Notes: generated by a model not told the origin, from the letters alone. A DNA stretch of 64,000 nucleotides from Neoarius graeffei (GCF_027579695.1 NC_083589.1:32845835-32909834), one strand, 5' to 3'. Shown: positions 53,431 to 64,000, counted from the first letter of the stretch. Translations and numbers: made by a program.

Positions 53431-54307
53431 TGAGGGGGGGAGAGACAGACACAGAAGGGAGAAACGGGAGGGCACTGCGGATGCCGCGGGCCGGCTGGGG
53501 TGGAGCCGGCCCCCGTCTCCGTGGTGGGGGAATGGGGCGAGGACGGGACACAGAAGGAGGGGGAGAGAGAGAGAGAGAAGAGGAGAGAAAGGTCGACGCC
53601 GTCTGCTGTCCTGCCGCCGGAACAGCCGCCAAATGATCCTCCGCCAGCTCGACTGCCTGATTCAGCGACGCTGGGCGGTGGCACTGGACCCACTCCACGG
53701 TTCCTGCTGGTAAGCAGGCGATGAATTGTTCCAGTACCACCTGGTCGATGATCCCCTCGGCGTCGCGGTCGTTGGCCCTCAGCCACCGCCAGCAGGCGTC
53801 CCGGAGCTGCTGGCCGAACGCGAACGGCTGGCCGACTTCCTCCAATCGCAGAGCGCGGAAGCGCTGGCGCTTTTGCTCTGGCGTGCGCCCCATGTGCTGG
53901 AGGACAGCCCGGCGGAGGTCTGCGTAGGCCAGCTGGCGGTCGGCGGGGAGCTGTAGTGCGGCCAGCTGTGCCTCTCCCGTTAGGAGGGGGAGGAGGCGCG
54001 CCGCGCGCTGCTCCATCGGCCACCCCGAGGCTTCTGCGACCTGTTCAAACAGCGTGATGAATGCCTCGGGGTCATCCTGCGGGCCCATCTTGGTGACGGT
54101 GAGGGGAGACGGGCCCGCGGCCAGAGCGCTGGTGGACCCCGCCGATGCGAGGAGGTGCCGGAACGCCTCACGGTCTTCCTGCTGGGCCAGCACCAGGGCT
54201 TCGAAGCGCCGCTCTTGTTCCTTCCGGAGTGTGATGAGGGCCTGGTGCTGGCTTTGCTGGGCTGTGGCGAGGGCGTGGACCAGGTCGGCGAACGGGGAGG
54301 ATTCCAT
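53431..54307 (-). CDS. gag: Gypsy element A gag (SCAN-like capsid)
   Basis: ATG at 54307 (minus) opens MESSPFADLVHALATAQQSQ. A coiled-coil-like start is followed by a SCAN-like capsid: PEAFITLFEQVAEASGWP, RLLPLLTGEAQLAALQLP, FGQQLRDACWRWLRAND. The frame is open for about 290 codons to 53426, ending in Pro/Ser-rich text just before the frame change to the zinc knuckle. GC-rich compared with the flanks. Confidence 0.8.
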
Positions 54308-54338
54308 GGGGCTGCTTGGTTGGTGCTCCACTCTGGAT

Positions 54339-54356
54339 TCCTGGGTTTCAGCACCA
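54339..54356 (-). promoter_or_regulatory. tRNA-Phe-like primer binding site, element A
   Basis: Minus strand TGGTGCTGAAACCCAGGA, one base inside the 5' LTR. It differs from the usual tRNA-Phe site TGGTGCCGAAACCCGGGA at two bases; both lie in CG dinucleotides of the canonical site, consistent with methylation decay. Confidence 0.75.
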
Positions 54357-54357
54357 C

Positions 54358-54671
54358 TGTAAACGTTCCCTACGTGTGGGTGGAGCACAGAGGACGGCAG
54401 GACAGAGATCGGGGTAAATAACGGCTTTATTGCCAAACTTTTCAGTCTAACAATCGGTATACTTTTAACACACAGAGACACACACGCACTAGCATCTCGT
54501 TCAGGGATCAGCTCTCCCCTGCTCTCAGCTCTCCCTCTTATATCGGGCGCGGTCACTGGGAAGACACACAAACAGGTTAATTGCTCTCAGGTGTAGTGAT
54601 TCTGCCACTTACCTTCCCTGACTCTGCCCTCCTGTCACAGACCGGCGCTTGACCACGCCCCCGCTGCCACA
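54358..54671 (-). repeat. 5' LTR of gypsy element A (right copy)
   Basis: 314 bp, about 3.5 percent different from the left copy by eye; transitions dominate. Followed on the right by GTTAT. Confidence 0.93.
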
Positions 54672-55043
54672 GTTATCTACGATGTACAGTGTAATTTTGA
54701 CTGGCTGGACAGTAACTTGAGCTTAATTTAGCGCACTGTCTATAAGTACATGCTGACATACAGTGCTCAGCATAAATGAGTACACCCCCTTTGAAAAGTA
54801 ACATTTTAAGCAATATCTCAATGAACACAAACAATTTTCAAAATGTTGACAAGACACAGTTTAATATAACATCTGTTTAACTTATAACGGGAAAAAGTAA
54901 TGTTAATAACATAACTTAGATTACACATTTTTCAGTTTTACTCAAATTAGGGTGGTGCAAAAATGAGTACACCCCACAACAAAAACTACTACATCTAGTA
55001 CTTTGTATGGCCTCCATAATTTTTAATGACAGCACCAAGTCTT

Positions 55044-55995
55044 CTAGGCATGGAATGAACATTTTGCAACATCAATCTTTTTCCATTCTTCAACAATGAC
55101 CTCTTTTAGTGACTGGATGCTGGATGGAGAGTGATGCTCAAATTGTCTCTTCAGAATTCCCCATAGGTGTTTGATTGGGTTCAGATCAGGAGACATACTT
55201 GGCCACTGAATCACTTTCACCCTGTTCTTCTTCAGAAATCCAACAGTGGCCTTAGATGTGTGTTTAGTCATGTTGGAAAAGTGCACAACGACCAAGGACA
55301 TGGAGTGATGGTAGCATCTTCTCTTTCAGTATAGAGCAATATGTCTGTGAATTCATGATGCCATCAATGAAATGCAGCTCCCCAACACCAACAGCACTCA
55401 TGCAGCCCCACATAAGGACACTCCCACCACCATGTTTCATTGTAGGCACCAAGCATTTTTCTTTGTATTCCTCACCTTTGCAATGCCATACAGTTTTGAA
55501 GCCATCAGTTCCAAAAACATTCATCTTGGTCTCATCACTCCAGAGTATAGAGTCCCAGTAGTCTTCATCTTTGTCAGCATGGGCCCTGGCAAACTCTAGG
55601 TGGGCTTTTTTGTGCCTGGGCTTTAGGAGAGGCTTATTTTGTGGATGGTATCCATGCATGCCATTCCTCTGCAGTGTCCGCCGTATTGTGTCACGGGAAA
55701 TAGGCACCCCAGTTTGGCTTTCTACTTCTTTAGATAACTGCAGTGAACTCGCATGCCGATTTTCTTCAACCCTTCTCATCAGAAGATGCTCCTGTCGAGG
55801 TGTTAACTTCTGTGGATGACCTGGACATCTCTGTGAGATGGTTGCAGTTCCATCTTTCTTAAATTTTTGTACCACTTTTGCTACAGTATTCTGACTGATA
55901 AGTAAAGCTTTGCTGATCTTCTTGTAGCCTTCACCTTTGTGGCGGAAAGAAATTATTTTCTTTGGGTTATTCTGAAGAGACAAGTTGAGCATCAC
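55044..55995 (-). pseudogene. Tc1-like transposase, minus-strand copy
   Basis: Starts within the HTH region (NNPKKIISFRHKGEGYKKIS), then TPRQEHLLMRRVEEN and IRRTLQRNGMHGY. Core motifs WDSILWSDETKMNVFG and GGGSVLMWGCM are open down to 55264; a shift there precedes WPSMSPDLNPIKHLWGILK with the last acidic residues displaced. A 10-bp deletion near 55065 (against the right arm) breaks the C-terminus. The right arm repeats this C-terminus on the plus strand (EVIVEEWKKIDVAKC near 60932). Confidence 0.87.
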
Positions 55996-56341
55996 TCTCC
56001 ATCCAGCATCCAGTCACTAAAAGAGGTGTAGTATGTTGAGCAGGTGGGTGGAGCACAGAAGTACGGCAGGCCAGAACTGAGTTTCACAAAACTCTTTATT
56101 TGCAGCTTTTCAGCTTATTTAACAAACTCCCAGTCACACAGACATGCACACACCCATCAGTCGTCTGTTTGGGGAGTGAGCCTCTTCTCTCCTCTCCCCC
56201 TCCCTTTATACTCCATCCCTGCAACACACACACACACACACACAGACAAATTAACATCAGGTGTAATGACCTAGCCACTTACCTTCCCCGACCCCACCCT
56301 CCATTCACAGACTGCTGCTTGGCCACGCCCCCGCTGCCACA

Positions 56342-57700
56342 TACCCCCACCACCCGACTCAGGCTGGGGAGCCATCCGGCCTGAAGCTGACTCCCCCCCC
56401 GACGGGACAGGAAGTCCGCCACCACCATCTGCGCCCCCAGCCTGTGGATCACCTCAAACTTAAATGGCTGGAGCGCGAGATGCCAACGGGTGATCTGTGC
56501 ATTGGCATCCTTCATGCGGTGGAGCCACTGGAGGGGCGCGTGGTCCGAACAGAGAGTGAAAGCGTGCCCCAGCAGGTAGTATCGGGGGGCGAGGACCACC
56601 CACTTGATGGCGAGACACTCCTTTTCAATTGTGCTGTACTTGCTCTCGTGCATCGACAGCTTCTGACTGATGTACAGCACCGGGCGCTCCTCACCCTCCA
56701 CCTCCTGGGACAAAACGGCCCCCAGCCCCCTGTCCGATGCAGCAGTCTGTAAAATAAAGGGGAGAGAGAAGTCAGGGGAGTGTAAAAGTGGCCCCCCATA
56801 CAGTGCAGCTTTTACCTCCGAGAAGGCCTGTTGGCACTGCTCCATCCACTGGACCGGATCTGGAGCCCCCTTTTTAGTGAGGTCGGTTAGTGGGCTGGTG
56901 ACGTCCAAATAGTTAGGTAGAAACCTACGATAATAGTCAGCCAGCCCCAAGAACCGCCTCACCTCCTTTTTGGTCTTGGGCCTCGGGCAGGCCGCAATCA
57001 CTGCAGTCTTGTTAATTTGGGGACACACCTGCCCATGACCCATGGAACCCCAGATACCGTACTTCCAATCGCACACTTTTTCGGGTTAGCTGTGAGGCCC
57101 GCACACCTCAGCGACTTTAGAACAGCCCTCAGGTGTTCCAAGTGCCGTGGCCAATCATGACTATATATTATTATGTTGTCTAGATAGGCGGCCGTGTAGG
57201 CAGCATGAGGGTGGAGGATCCTGTCCATAAGCCGCTGGAACATAGTGGGCGCCCCAAATAACCCAAAGGGGAGCGTGACAAATTGGTGTAAACCAAACAG
57301 TGTGGAAAAGGCCATTTTCTCTCGGGATAGAGGAGTCAAGGGGATCTGCCAATATCCCTTGGTTAGATCCAGTGTCAAAAGCGAGCAGTGCCTAACTGAT
57401 CAAGCAACTCATCAATGCGAGGCATTGGGTATGCGTCAAATTTAGACACCGCATTGACCTTTCTATAGTCCACACAGAACCGGACCGACCCATCAGTCTT
57501 GGGAACCAGGACCACTGGGCTGCTCCAGTCACTGTGGGACTCCTCGATTATGCCCATTTCGAGCATGGCCTTGAGTTCATCCCGAACTACCTTTTTCTTG
57601 TGTTCAGGCAAGCGGTAAGGGCGGCTATGCACTACCACCCCCGGGGGCGTTTCAATGTGGTGTTCTATGAGGTGGGTACGACCCGGAAGGGGCGAGAACA
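56342..57700 (-). pseudogene. Gypsy element B reverse transcriptase and RNase H
   Basis: RFCVDYRKVNAVSKFDAYP, a small deletion near 57378 between ARF and TLDLTKG, FGLFGAPTMFQRLMD, and the box AAYLDNIIIYS with the same Asn as in element A. RNase H: LQTAASDRGLGAVLS (first Asp replaced by Ala), STIEKECLAIKW, VVADFLSRRG. A frame change near 57050-57080 separates RT and RNase H. Confidence 0.85.
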
Positions 57701-58047
57701 CGTCGGAAAATTCCTTCTGCAACCTGGCTACTTCCATGAGTTGGGTCGGCGAGAGGTGGTCTCCACAAGGGACCAGAGTGGTCTGTGATGTTACCTTTTT
57801 TACCTCCGGCCCCAGCTCTGCCTTCTCTGGGACGACCGATGCCAACGCCACAAAGACCCCCTCATTCCAGCGTTTTAAAAGGTTGAGGTGGTATACTTGC
57901 AGTGCCCCGCCCCTATCCGTTCGCTTTACCTCATAGTCGACGTCCCCGACTTGCCATGTGACCTCGAAGGGCCCTTGCCACTTGGCGACTAATTTAGAAC
58001 TCAACGTGGGCAATAATATGAGTACTTTTTCTCCCGGTGTGAATTCT

Positions 58048-59010
58048 CTAAGGCGCGTGCCCCTGTCGTACAGCTGGCTTTGACGTTCTTGTGCCTGCCG
58101 CAAATTCTCCTGTGTTAATTGCGTGAGAGTGTGGAGTTGCACGCAGGTCAAAAACGTACTGGATTTCATTTTTACTCGGTGAAGGTCCTTCCTCCCAATT
58201 TTCCCGCAGCACATCCAGAATGCCACGCGGCTTACGCCCATATAATAATTCGAAGGGAGAAAACCCTGTGGAGGCTTGCGGGACCTCTCGTACTGCGAAC
58301 AACAGGGGTTCGAGCCACTTATCCAAATTACGTGCATCTTCACTAACGAATTTCCGGATTATGTTTTTGAGTGTCTGGTTGAATTGCTCTACTAATCCAT
58401 CCATTTGTGGGTGATATACACTGGTGCGGATGGACTTAATCCCCAGTAACCCATACAGCTCGCGCAGTGTGCGTGACATAAACGAGGTGCCTTGGTCTGT
58501 CAGGATTTCTTTCAGAATCCCGGCCCGGGAGATAACGTGGAAGAGCGCTTCCGCAATACTGCGTGCTGAAATATCGCGGAGAGGCACTGCCTCCAGATAT
58601 CGTGTTGCATAGTCCACCAGAACTAAAATAAAGCGATATCCCCGTGCTGACCGATCTTATGGCCCAACGAGATCCATCCCAATTCGCTCAAATGGGGTCT
58701 CGATTAGAGGAAGAGGGCACAACGGCGCTTTTGGAGTGGCCATGGGATTTACTAATTGGCATTCAAGGCACGCCGCACACCACCGATGGACATCCCCGCG
58801 AATCCCAGGCCAATAGAACCGGGCCATAATTCGGGCTAGTGTTTTGTCTTGCCCCAAGTGTCCAGCCATGGGATTAAAGTTAGCTGCATGGAATACGAGT
58901 TCCCTACGGCTCTTTGGGATTAACAACTGGGTTACTCGTTCCTTAGTTTGAGTGTCCTGCGTCACTCGGTACAATCTATCTTTCATAATAGCAAAATAGG
59001 GTTTGACCAT
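58048..59010 (-). pseudogene. Gypsy element B integrase
   Basis: HHCC part NFNPMAGHLGQDKTLARIM (first His replaced by Asn) and WCAACLECQ. Core FERIGMDLVGP, a break at about 58657, then EILTDQGTSFMS and MDGLVEQFN with the Glu. It precedes RT in the reading direction. Confidence 0.85.
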
Positions 59011-59947
59011 CGATTATTCTCACTTGGTCAAACGCATGCTGCAGAGTCTCGTCTTGCGACTGCTCTAACGGGAAATCCCCAAGGGAATCCCCGAGAGAGG
59101 GAGGAGGAGCGGAGTGCTCCTCACTCCGATGCGGTGTTGACGCAGACGGCTCTGTGACAGTTTCTCCAGCCAATGCCACACCAGGATCTTCCTGTAACCT
59201 ACTAGGGCAGGACCCACTGCGTGTTAAATATTCCATTAATTCTTTAAATCCCAGCCAATCAGTACCTAAGATCAACGAGTGGGTAAGACGAGGATTAACC
59301 GCCGCCTCCATTTTATGCGTTTGGCCCCGGAATAGAATATGGACAGACACTAGAGGGTAATGGTGAACATCCCCGTGCACACACAACACTTTCACCACTT
59401 GTGCTCCCCCCAATTCCTCACCTTGAACCAGGCGTTGGTGAATTGAGGTCTGATTGCAACCGGAATCCACCAAAGCGTGATATGTATCCCCTTGAATACT
59501 CACCAGTATGCGATACGCTCCGGCCCGATCGGGAGCGGTTTCTGGTGCATCGGGGATCTGGATGACAGCCCCCATCTCCCTTGCGGGGCTCTGATTCGGG
59601 AGACGCTCCGAGCCCCCGCCGCGCCAGCACACCGGCCCAGGCTTTCCCTCTGCACTGGTGTTATGGGTGTCACTCACCTGAGGGGGAGACAAGACAGACA
59701 CAGAAGAGGGAGATAGGAGGACACCACGGGTGCGATGGGCCGGCTGGGGAGGAGCCAGCCGCTGCCTTCGTGGCAGGGGAATGGGGTGGGGAGGGGGACA
59801 AGAGACAGGAGAGAGAGAGAGAGAGAGATGGGGGAAGAGAAGCGAGGGGAGGCGCCTCGTCTGCCTGCCGTCAGCACCACCTCCAGATGGTCCTCCGCCA
59901 GCACGATGGCTTGTTCCAGCGATGCCGGGCAGTGACACTGGACCCAT
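58976..59947 (-). pseudogene. Gypsy element B protease region, knuckle lost
   Basis: The knuckle reads CWRGGGSERLPNQ, so its second Cys and the rest of the motif are lost. The protease active site ALVDSGCNQTS and LILGTDWLG are kept. The frame continues through FDQVRIIDGQT and runs out at about 58976 because of a deletion that joins it to the integrase start. Confidence 0.8.
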
Positions 59948-60546
59948 TCCACCGTTCCTTCTGGAAGTTGAGAGACGAACTGCTCCAGTGCCACCAGATT
60001 GATGATCTCCTCAGCGTCACGGTCTTCCGCCCTCAGCCACCGCCAGCAGGCGTCCCGGAGTTGCTGGCCGAATGCAAACGGCCGGCCGACCTCCTCCAGT
60101 GTCAGCGTCCGGAAGCGCTGATGGTGTTACTCCGGGGAGCGGCCGAGCTGCTGCAGGATGGCTTTCCTCAGGTCGGCAAAGACCAGCCAGCTGTCAGCAG
60201 GGAGCTGCTGCACTGCGAGCTGCGCCTCGCCAGTTAGGAGTGGGAGGAGTCGTGTCGCGCGCCGCTCCAGCGGCCACCCCCACACCTCGGCTGTTTGCTC
60301 AAAGAGAGCAAGGAACGCTTCCGGATTGTCCTGCGGTCCCATCTTCATGAGGGTGGCGGCAGCGGCGGCCGGCGGCCCTGTTGATGTGAGCCGGTGCCGG
60401 AACGCCTGGCGATCTTCCCGCTGGGCCAGCATCAAGGCTTCAAAGCACTGCTGCTGCTCCTTCCGGAGGGTGATCAGCTCTTAATGCTGGTTCTGCTGGG
60501 CAGTAGCAAGGGCAAGGATGAGCTCCTTGAACGGGGAGGACTCCAT
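59674..60546 (-). pseudogene. Gypsy element B gag
   Basis: ATG at 60546 (minus) opens MESSPFKELILALATAQQNQ. Two TAA stops (near 60481 and 60127) stand where Gln codons occur in element A. The capsid is otherwise recognisable: PEAFLALFEQTAEVWGWPLE, RLLPLLTGEAQLAV, FGQQLRDACWRWLRAED. Confidence 0.85.
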
Positions 60547-60567
60547 GGGGTGGTTCCCTTCTGTGCA

Positions 60568-60585
60568 TCCCAGGTTTCAGCACCA
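60568..60585 (-). promoter_or_regulatory. tRNA-Phe-like primer binding site, element B
   Basis: Minus strand TGGTGCTGAAACCTGGGA, one base from the 5' LTR; two differences from the usual tRNA-Phe site, both CpG-type transitions. Confidence 0.72.
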
Positions 60586-60783
60586 CTGTAGTATGTTGAG
60601 CGGGTGGGTGGAGCACAGAAGTATGGCAGGCCAGAACTGAGTTTCACAAAACTCTTTATTTGCAGCTTTTCAGCTTATTTAACAAACTCCCAGTCACACA
60701 GACACGCACACACTCATCAGTCGTCTGGTTGGGGAGCGAGCCTCTTCTCTCCTCTCCCCCTCCCTTTATACTCCATCCCTGCA

Positions 60784-60792
<9 letters not shown>

Positions 60793-60830
<38 letters not shown>
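60793..60830. repeat. (CA)n microsatellite in the right LTR of element B
   Basis: About nineteen CA units; the left LTR has only about ten, which explains most of its shorter length. Confidence 0.93.
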
Positions 60831-60833
<3 letters not shown>

Positions 60834-61286
60834 ACAAATTAACATCAGGTGTAATGACCTAGCCACTTACCTTCCCCGACCCCGCCCTCCAGTCACAGAC
60901 TGCTGCTTGGCCACGCCCCCGCTGCCACAAGAGGTCATTGTTGAAGAATGGAAAAAGATTGATGTTGCAAAATGTCGCCAACTTGTTCATTCCATGCCTA
61001 GAAGACTTGGTGCTGTCATTAAAAATCATGGCGGCCATACAAAGTACTAGATGTAGTAGTTTTTGTTGTGGGGTGCACTCATTTTTGCACCACCGTAATT
61101 TGAGTAAAACTGAAAAATGTGTAATCTAAGTTATATTATTAACCTTACTTTTTCACATTATAAGTTAAACAGATGTTATATTAAACTTTGTCTTGTCAAC
61201 ATTTTGGAAATTGTTTGTGTTCATTGAGACATTGTTTAAAATGTTACTTTTCAAAGAGGGTGTACTCATTTACACTGAGCACTGTA

Positions 61287-61617
61287 TGCTTTGCATAAAA
61301 TAAGCATTAGGTGTATATGTGTGTTTTAGAGGAGAGGACTAATAAATTAAAATCTTTGATTAAAATAAACCAGAAACTGTGGTTAACATGTTTGTTGAAC
61401 GCATATTTTCAAATAATTATACGAGGTAACACAGCTGACTCCAGAATTTAGGCCTATTTTAGCGAGCCGAGGGGCGTGGCCATAGGTGCATGGCCATAGG
61501 TGCATGGCATCCATGACACCCTTTGAAGCTCTGCTAGTGTCTATAATGAAACTAAGGGACATATAATTATGCTTAGAAACAAAATTAATTTGAGAAAGTA
61601 GTTTTGTTCCCTATTTG
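61287..61617. other. No recognised gene
   Basis: AT-rich. A short tandem repeat of 'gtgcatggccatag' type lies near 61476-61508. Confidence 0.5.
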
Positions 61618-61805
61618 GGGGAAGCCATGACCTAACGGTTAGAGAAGCAGCTTTAGGACCAAAAGGTTGCTGGTTTGATTGACCAGCACGAACAGCTGAA
61701 GTGCCCTTGTGCATGGCACCTAACCCCCAACTGTTCCCCAGGCTGCTCTTCGTATGTTGTACGTCGCTCTGGCTAAGATCATCTGCTAAATGCCATAAAT
61801 GTAAT
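61618..61805 (+). mobile_element. tRNA-derived SINE with an L2-type tail
   Basis: Head gaagccatgacctaacggtt (box A-like), degraded box B ggtttgattga, and the tail ctctggctaagatcatctgc-taaatgcc typical of fish SINEs that borrow the 3' end of L2-type LINEs. Diverged; target duplications not clear. Confidence 0.65.
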
Positions 61806-62650
61806 ATTTATAAATATTCATAAATTGCCCAGTAATAACCATTTTCGTATACTATCATACCCTTAATAAATATTAAGTAACCTATAATTATGTCTGGAAG
61901 TACAATGAATTTGAAATTGTAGTAGGCTAATAGGTTTCTTATTTGCAAAATGTTTGTAAATTGTTCAATACTTACCAATTACTTTGACAGTGGTACACTT
62001 TACTTACTCTTTACATATTTTTTTCTTATGCATGCCTTACTTAACAGGTACTTACCCTGTAATTTGTGGGTTGTAATTAAAAATGTTATTGTAAGCTACT
62101 TTATTGTGCATTTTATCATCTCTATACTATTGAATTACTGTCTATATTAACCGCAGTGCCCTATTAGTACTAAAAAAGAGCTATGAGTATCAAATGTATA
62201 CGCTGTATGCTGTATATTCTATATATTCACCTTATTCATAAATGAAGGAAAACCAAATTTTACAAATTGGTGAATTATAGCATCACCTAGATGTGACTTT
62301 CGACAATACTTTGGTTGAGGTCCTTCAGTGCTCTCCAAAGTTTGGTCTGAATATGTTGCACCATTGCCAGATATACCCTCACTTCCTGTTTAGTGACTTC
62401 ACCATCACATTTTTTGGGGAATGTCATGGATGAAATGTCCAATATATGGAAAAAATGACAAGCAAGTTTTGTTTGGGATGATCTGTGAATGCTGTATTCG
62501 AAATTTGGTGCAGACTGGATAAGTTATTAAAATTGAGTGGACCATATTATTTAGTAAATATAGTCCAATACAGACTAAAATGTGGCAGCTCAACTTTTTT
62601 TCCCCTTATATCTGTGAGTTTGATACCCATTCCTATCTGGCACTGAATAA
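61806..62650. other. AT-rich stretch without recognised features
   Basis: Short open frames only, none with a domain I recognise. Confidence 0.5.
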
Positions 62651-62658
62651 ATATTCTC

Positions 62659-63460
62659 CTATGCAATATAATATTGGGAGGCTGAAGAGTGTGATTCCCC
62701 TACAATTGGAACATTCCTTGTTGTTGTTGTTGTAGTGAGTAGTGCCCAGACCAAAGGCACTGCCCCAGATCTCCATGCGACACAAAAGAGATGGGTTAAC
62801 AACACAACCTCAACCTTGTCCAATGCCTTCCATCTCTGGCTGAAGCTCATCCATCTCTGCAGTCTTCTGTTATGAAGGTTTCTAACCACCTCAGCCTGGA
62901 GAACACCAGAGATTTCTGGCACTTCCTCCAGAAGGGAGGGAATGCTCTCTGCCTTAAATAGTTCCTCAAAGTGCTTGCTCCTTTGCTCAACAATATCCCC
63001 CATAGAGGTCAACTTTCCCCCACACTTGCTTCACAGAGCTTGTGCATGGTCTCAACTTCCCCTCCTGAGGCACCAAAGAGTTGGCATGATATCTTTGGGG
63101 CCACCCCAAAGTCTTTTTCCATGGCCTCTTCAGACTCATCCCATGCTGAAGCTTTTGTTTATGCAAATGCTTTTGCCACAACTCTTCAGCTTTCTTATAC
63201 CTCTCAACTGACAGAGCCCTCTATGAGCATTACTCAGAAGGCTGCCTTCTTCAACATGACAGCCTTTCTCACCATGGGTGTCCACCAACTTGTCCTAGGG
63301 TTACAGCCATGACAGGCATTGACAGCCTTCCAGCCACAATTTTTTTGCAGCTGCCTCTACAGTTGAGGACTTGACCATAGCTCAGTCAGACTCAATGTTC
63401 CAGACCTCACTCAGTACACTACAGAATTCCTGTCATAGATGGGAGTTCAATTTATCTCTC
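62659..63460 (-). pseudogene. LINE relic (RT entry region)
   Basis: Minus-strand fragments in order: a degraded piece ending TSWWTPMVRKAVMLKKAAF, then EEAMEKDFG, then MGDIVEQRSKHFEELF and LDKVEVVLLTHLFCVAWRSG-AVPLVW. These match the segment between endonuclease and RT of a common teleost LINE whose RT continues 'VPI'. The frame ends near 62690. Frames are broken throughout. Clade not assigned (RTE/Rex3-like or L2-like). Confidence 0.6.
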
Positions 63461-63682
63461 AGCACAGCATCTTCCAGATGTTCCAAACCAACTCAGAAAG
63501 CTTTCTCTTTTTTTATTTTAAATACCAAATGTGTGCAATCAACCAAGATGTTCTTGGTGTCTGACATTTTCTGTTTTACATTTTGCAGTGAAGCAACAAG
63601 GGAAACATACAGCTATGAGTAAAAGAATGTGCTTAAAAAAGGCAGATAATCCATTCATCCATCATCTATACGGTACCACTTA

Positions 63683-63720
63683 CAGTGGTGCTTGAAAGTT
63701 TGTGAACCCTTTAGAATGTT
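63683..63720 (+). repeat. Tc1-like terminal repeat fragment
   Basis: CAGTGGTGCTTGAAAGTTTG and the following bases equal the reverse complement of the terminus at 20962-20999, so it is the left end of another copy of that Tc1-like family. It is cut off after 38 bp by a second repeat. Confidence 0.85.
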
Positions 63721-63722
63721 CT

Positions 63723-64000
63723 ACAACCCCAATTCCAAAAAAGTTGGGACAAAGTACAAATTGTAAATAAAAATGGAATGCAATAATTTACAAATCTCAA
63801 AAACTGATATTGTATTCACAATAGAACATAGACAACATATCAAATGTCAAAAGTGAGACATTTTGAAATTTCATGCCAAATACTGGCTCATTTGAAATTT
63901 CATGACAGCAACACATCTCAAAAAAGTTGGGACAGGGGCAGTAAGAGGCTGGAAAAGTTAAAGGTACAAAAAAGGAACAGCTGGAGGACCAAATTGCAAC
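63723..64000 (+). mobile_element. Left part of a common fish transposon, cut by the window end
   Basis: Starts acaaccccaattccaaaaaa-gttgggac, a terminus that I know as very frequent in teleost genomes, with aaaaaagttgggaca repeated at 63920. The rest lies beyond the window. Superfamily not assigned. Confidence 0.6.

Larger units (their letters stand above)
49722..54671 (-). mobile_element. Gypsy retrotransposon A, Gmr1-type order
   Basis: LTRs of 314 bp (49722-50035 and 54358-54671) with about 11 differences, and the duplication GTTAT (49717-49721, 54672-54676). On the minus strand: tRNA-Phe-like primer site, gag with SCAN-like capsid, protease, integrase, RT, RNase H, then a polypurine tract (ggtgggggta) next to the left LTR. 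Integrase precedes RT, as in the plus-strand element at 10.6 kb, but the sequences are clearly from another family. Stops and shifts are few but disabling. Confidence 0.92.
56027..60929 (-). mobile_element. Gypsy retrotransposon B, Gmr1-type order
   Basis: LTRs 56027-56341 and 60587-60929, begin TGTAGTATG and end CTGCCACA in plus-strand reading. The right copy is longer through a (CA)n expansion. The duplication AGAGG lies at 56022-56026 and 60930-60934. Same order as element A (gag-PR-IN-RT-RH on the minus strand) and closely related, but with different LTR ends. More stops than A. Confidence 0.92.
54761..61284. mobile_element. Fold-back Tc1-like relic with a gypsy insertion
   Basis: TA dinucleotides at 54759-54760 and 61285-61286 flank it. 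The two ends are near-identical inverted arms of about 390 bp: 54761-55145 on the left; 55988-56026 plus 60930-61284 on the right, split by gypsy element B. Each arm contains the terminal repeat and the C-terminal part of the transposase, so the normal 5' end has been replaced by an inverted copy of the 3' end. The centre holds the rest of the gene. Confidence 0.85.

Noticed and set aside
53244..54421. Plus-strand open frames of 70-130 codons opposite gag of gypsy element A
   Set aside because: GC-rich mirror frames of a real coding region; no domain, no start context.
59477..60591. Plus-strand frames including one of 218 codons opposite gypsy element B gag
   Set aside because: Antisense shadows of the gag and protease region.

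Overview
This window is eukaryotic, and the repeat types point to a teleost fish: Tc1-like transposons, a BEL/Pao element, gypsy elements with integrase upstream of reverse transcriptase (Gmr1-type), a Penelope-like element with a GIY-YIG endonuclease, DANA-like tRNA-derived SINEs, a SINE ending in 5S rRNA-like sequence, and a class I endogenous retrovirus. No ordinary host gene could be identified. I cannot name the species.

Layout. 1-6.15 kb is a tandem array of about 1.65-kb units ending in a 72-bp minisatellite. 6.2-19.3 kb is a decayed BEL/Pao retrotransposon. Its reverse transcriptase is split by a SINE, and its integrase is split by a complete Gmr1-type element (10.63-17.78 kb) that itself carries two SINEs. 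19.3-21.0 kb is a 5'-truncated Tc1-like transposon carrying another SINE. 21.0-24.5 kb is a LINE relic interrupted by a second LINE. A frameshifted THAP-domain exon lies at 25.6-25.9 kb on the minus strand.

27.89-35.83 kb is the best preserved unit: an endogenous retrovirus with LTRs that look identical, a 5-bp target duplication, a tRNA-Trp primer site, gag and pol in one frame separated by a UAG, and an open env. The only visible lesion is a frame change at a run of 11 C in gag. 35.9-38.7 kb is a Penelope-like element with 1-kb inverted arms. 39.2-41.7 kb holds composite SINEs; one is split by a 985-bp DNA transposon that carries a fragment I assign to the YqaJ-associated protein family and a 128-bp-arm hairpin. 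44.1-46.6 kb holds a SINE split by another DNA transposon, then a two-exon THAP relic.

49.7-54.7 kb and 56.0-60.9 kb are two related minus-strand gypsy elements, again ordered gag-PR-IN-RT-RH. The second sits inside a fold-back Tc1 relic (54.76-61.28 kb). The end of the window has a SINE, a LINE relic and two transposon ends.

The genes do not form a pathway. They are layers of insertions whose order can be read from target duplications. By LTR divergence counted by eye, the retrovirus is youngest (no differences seen), then the plus-strand Gmr1 element (about 8 differences in 379 bp), then the first minus-strand gypsy element (about 11 in 314 bp).
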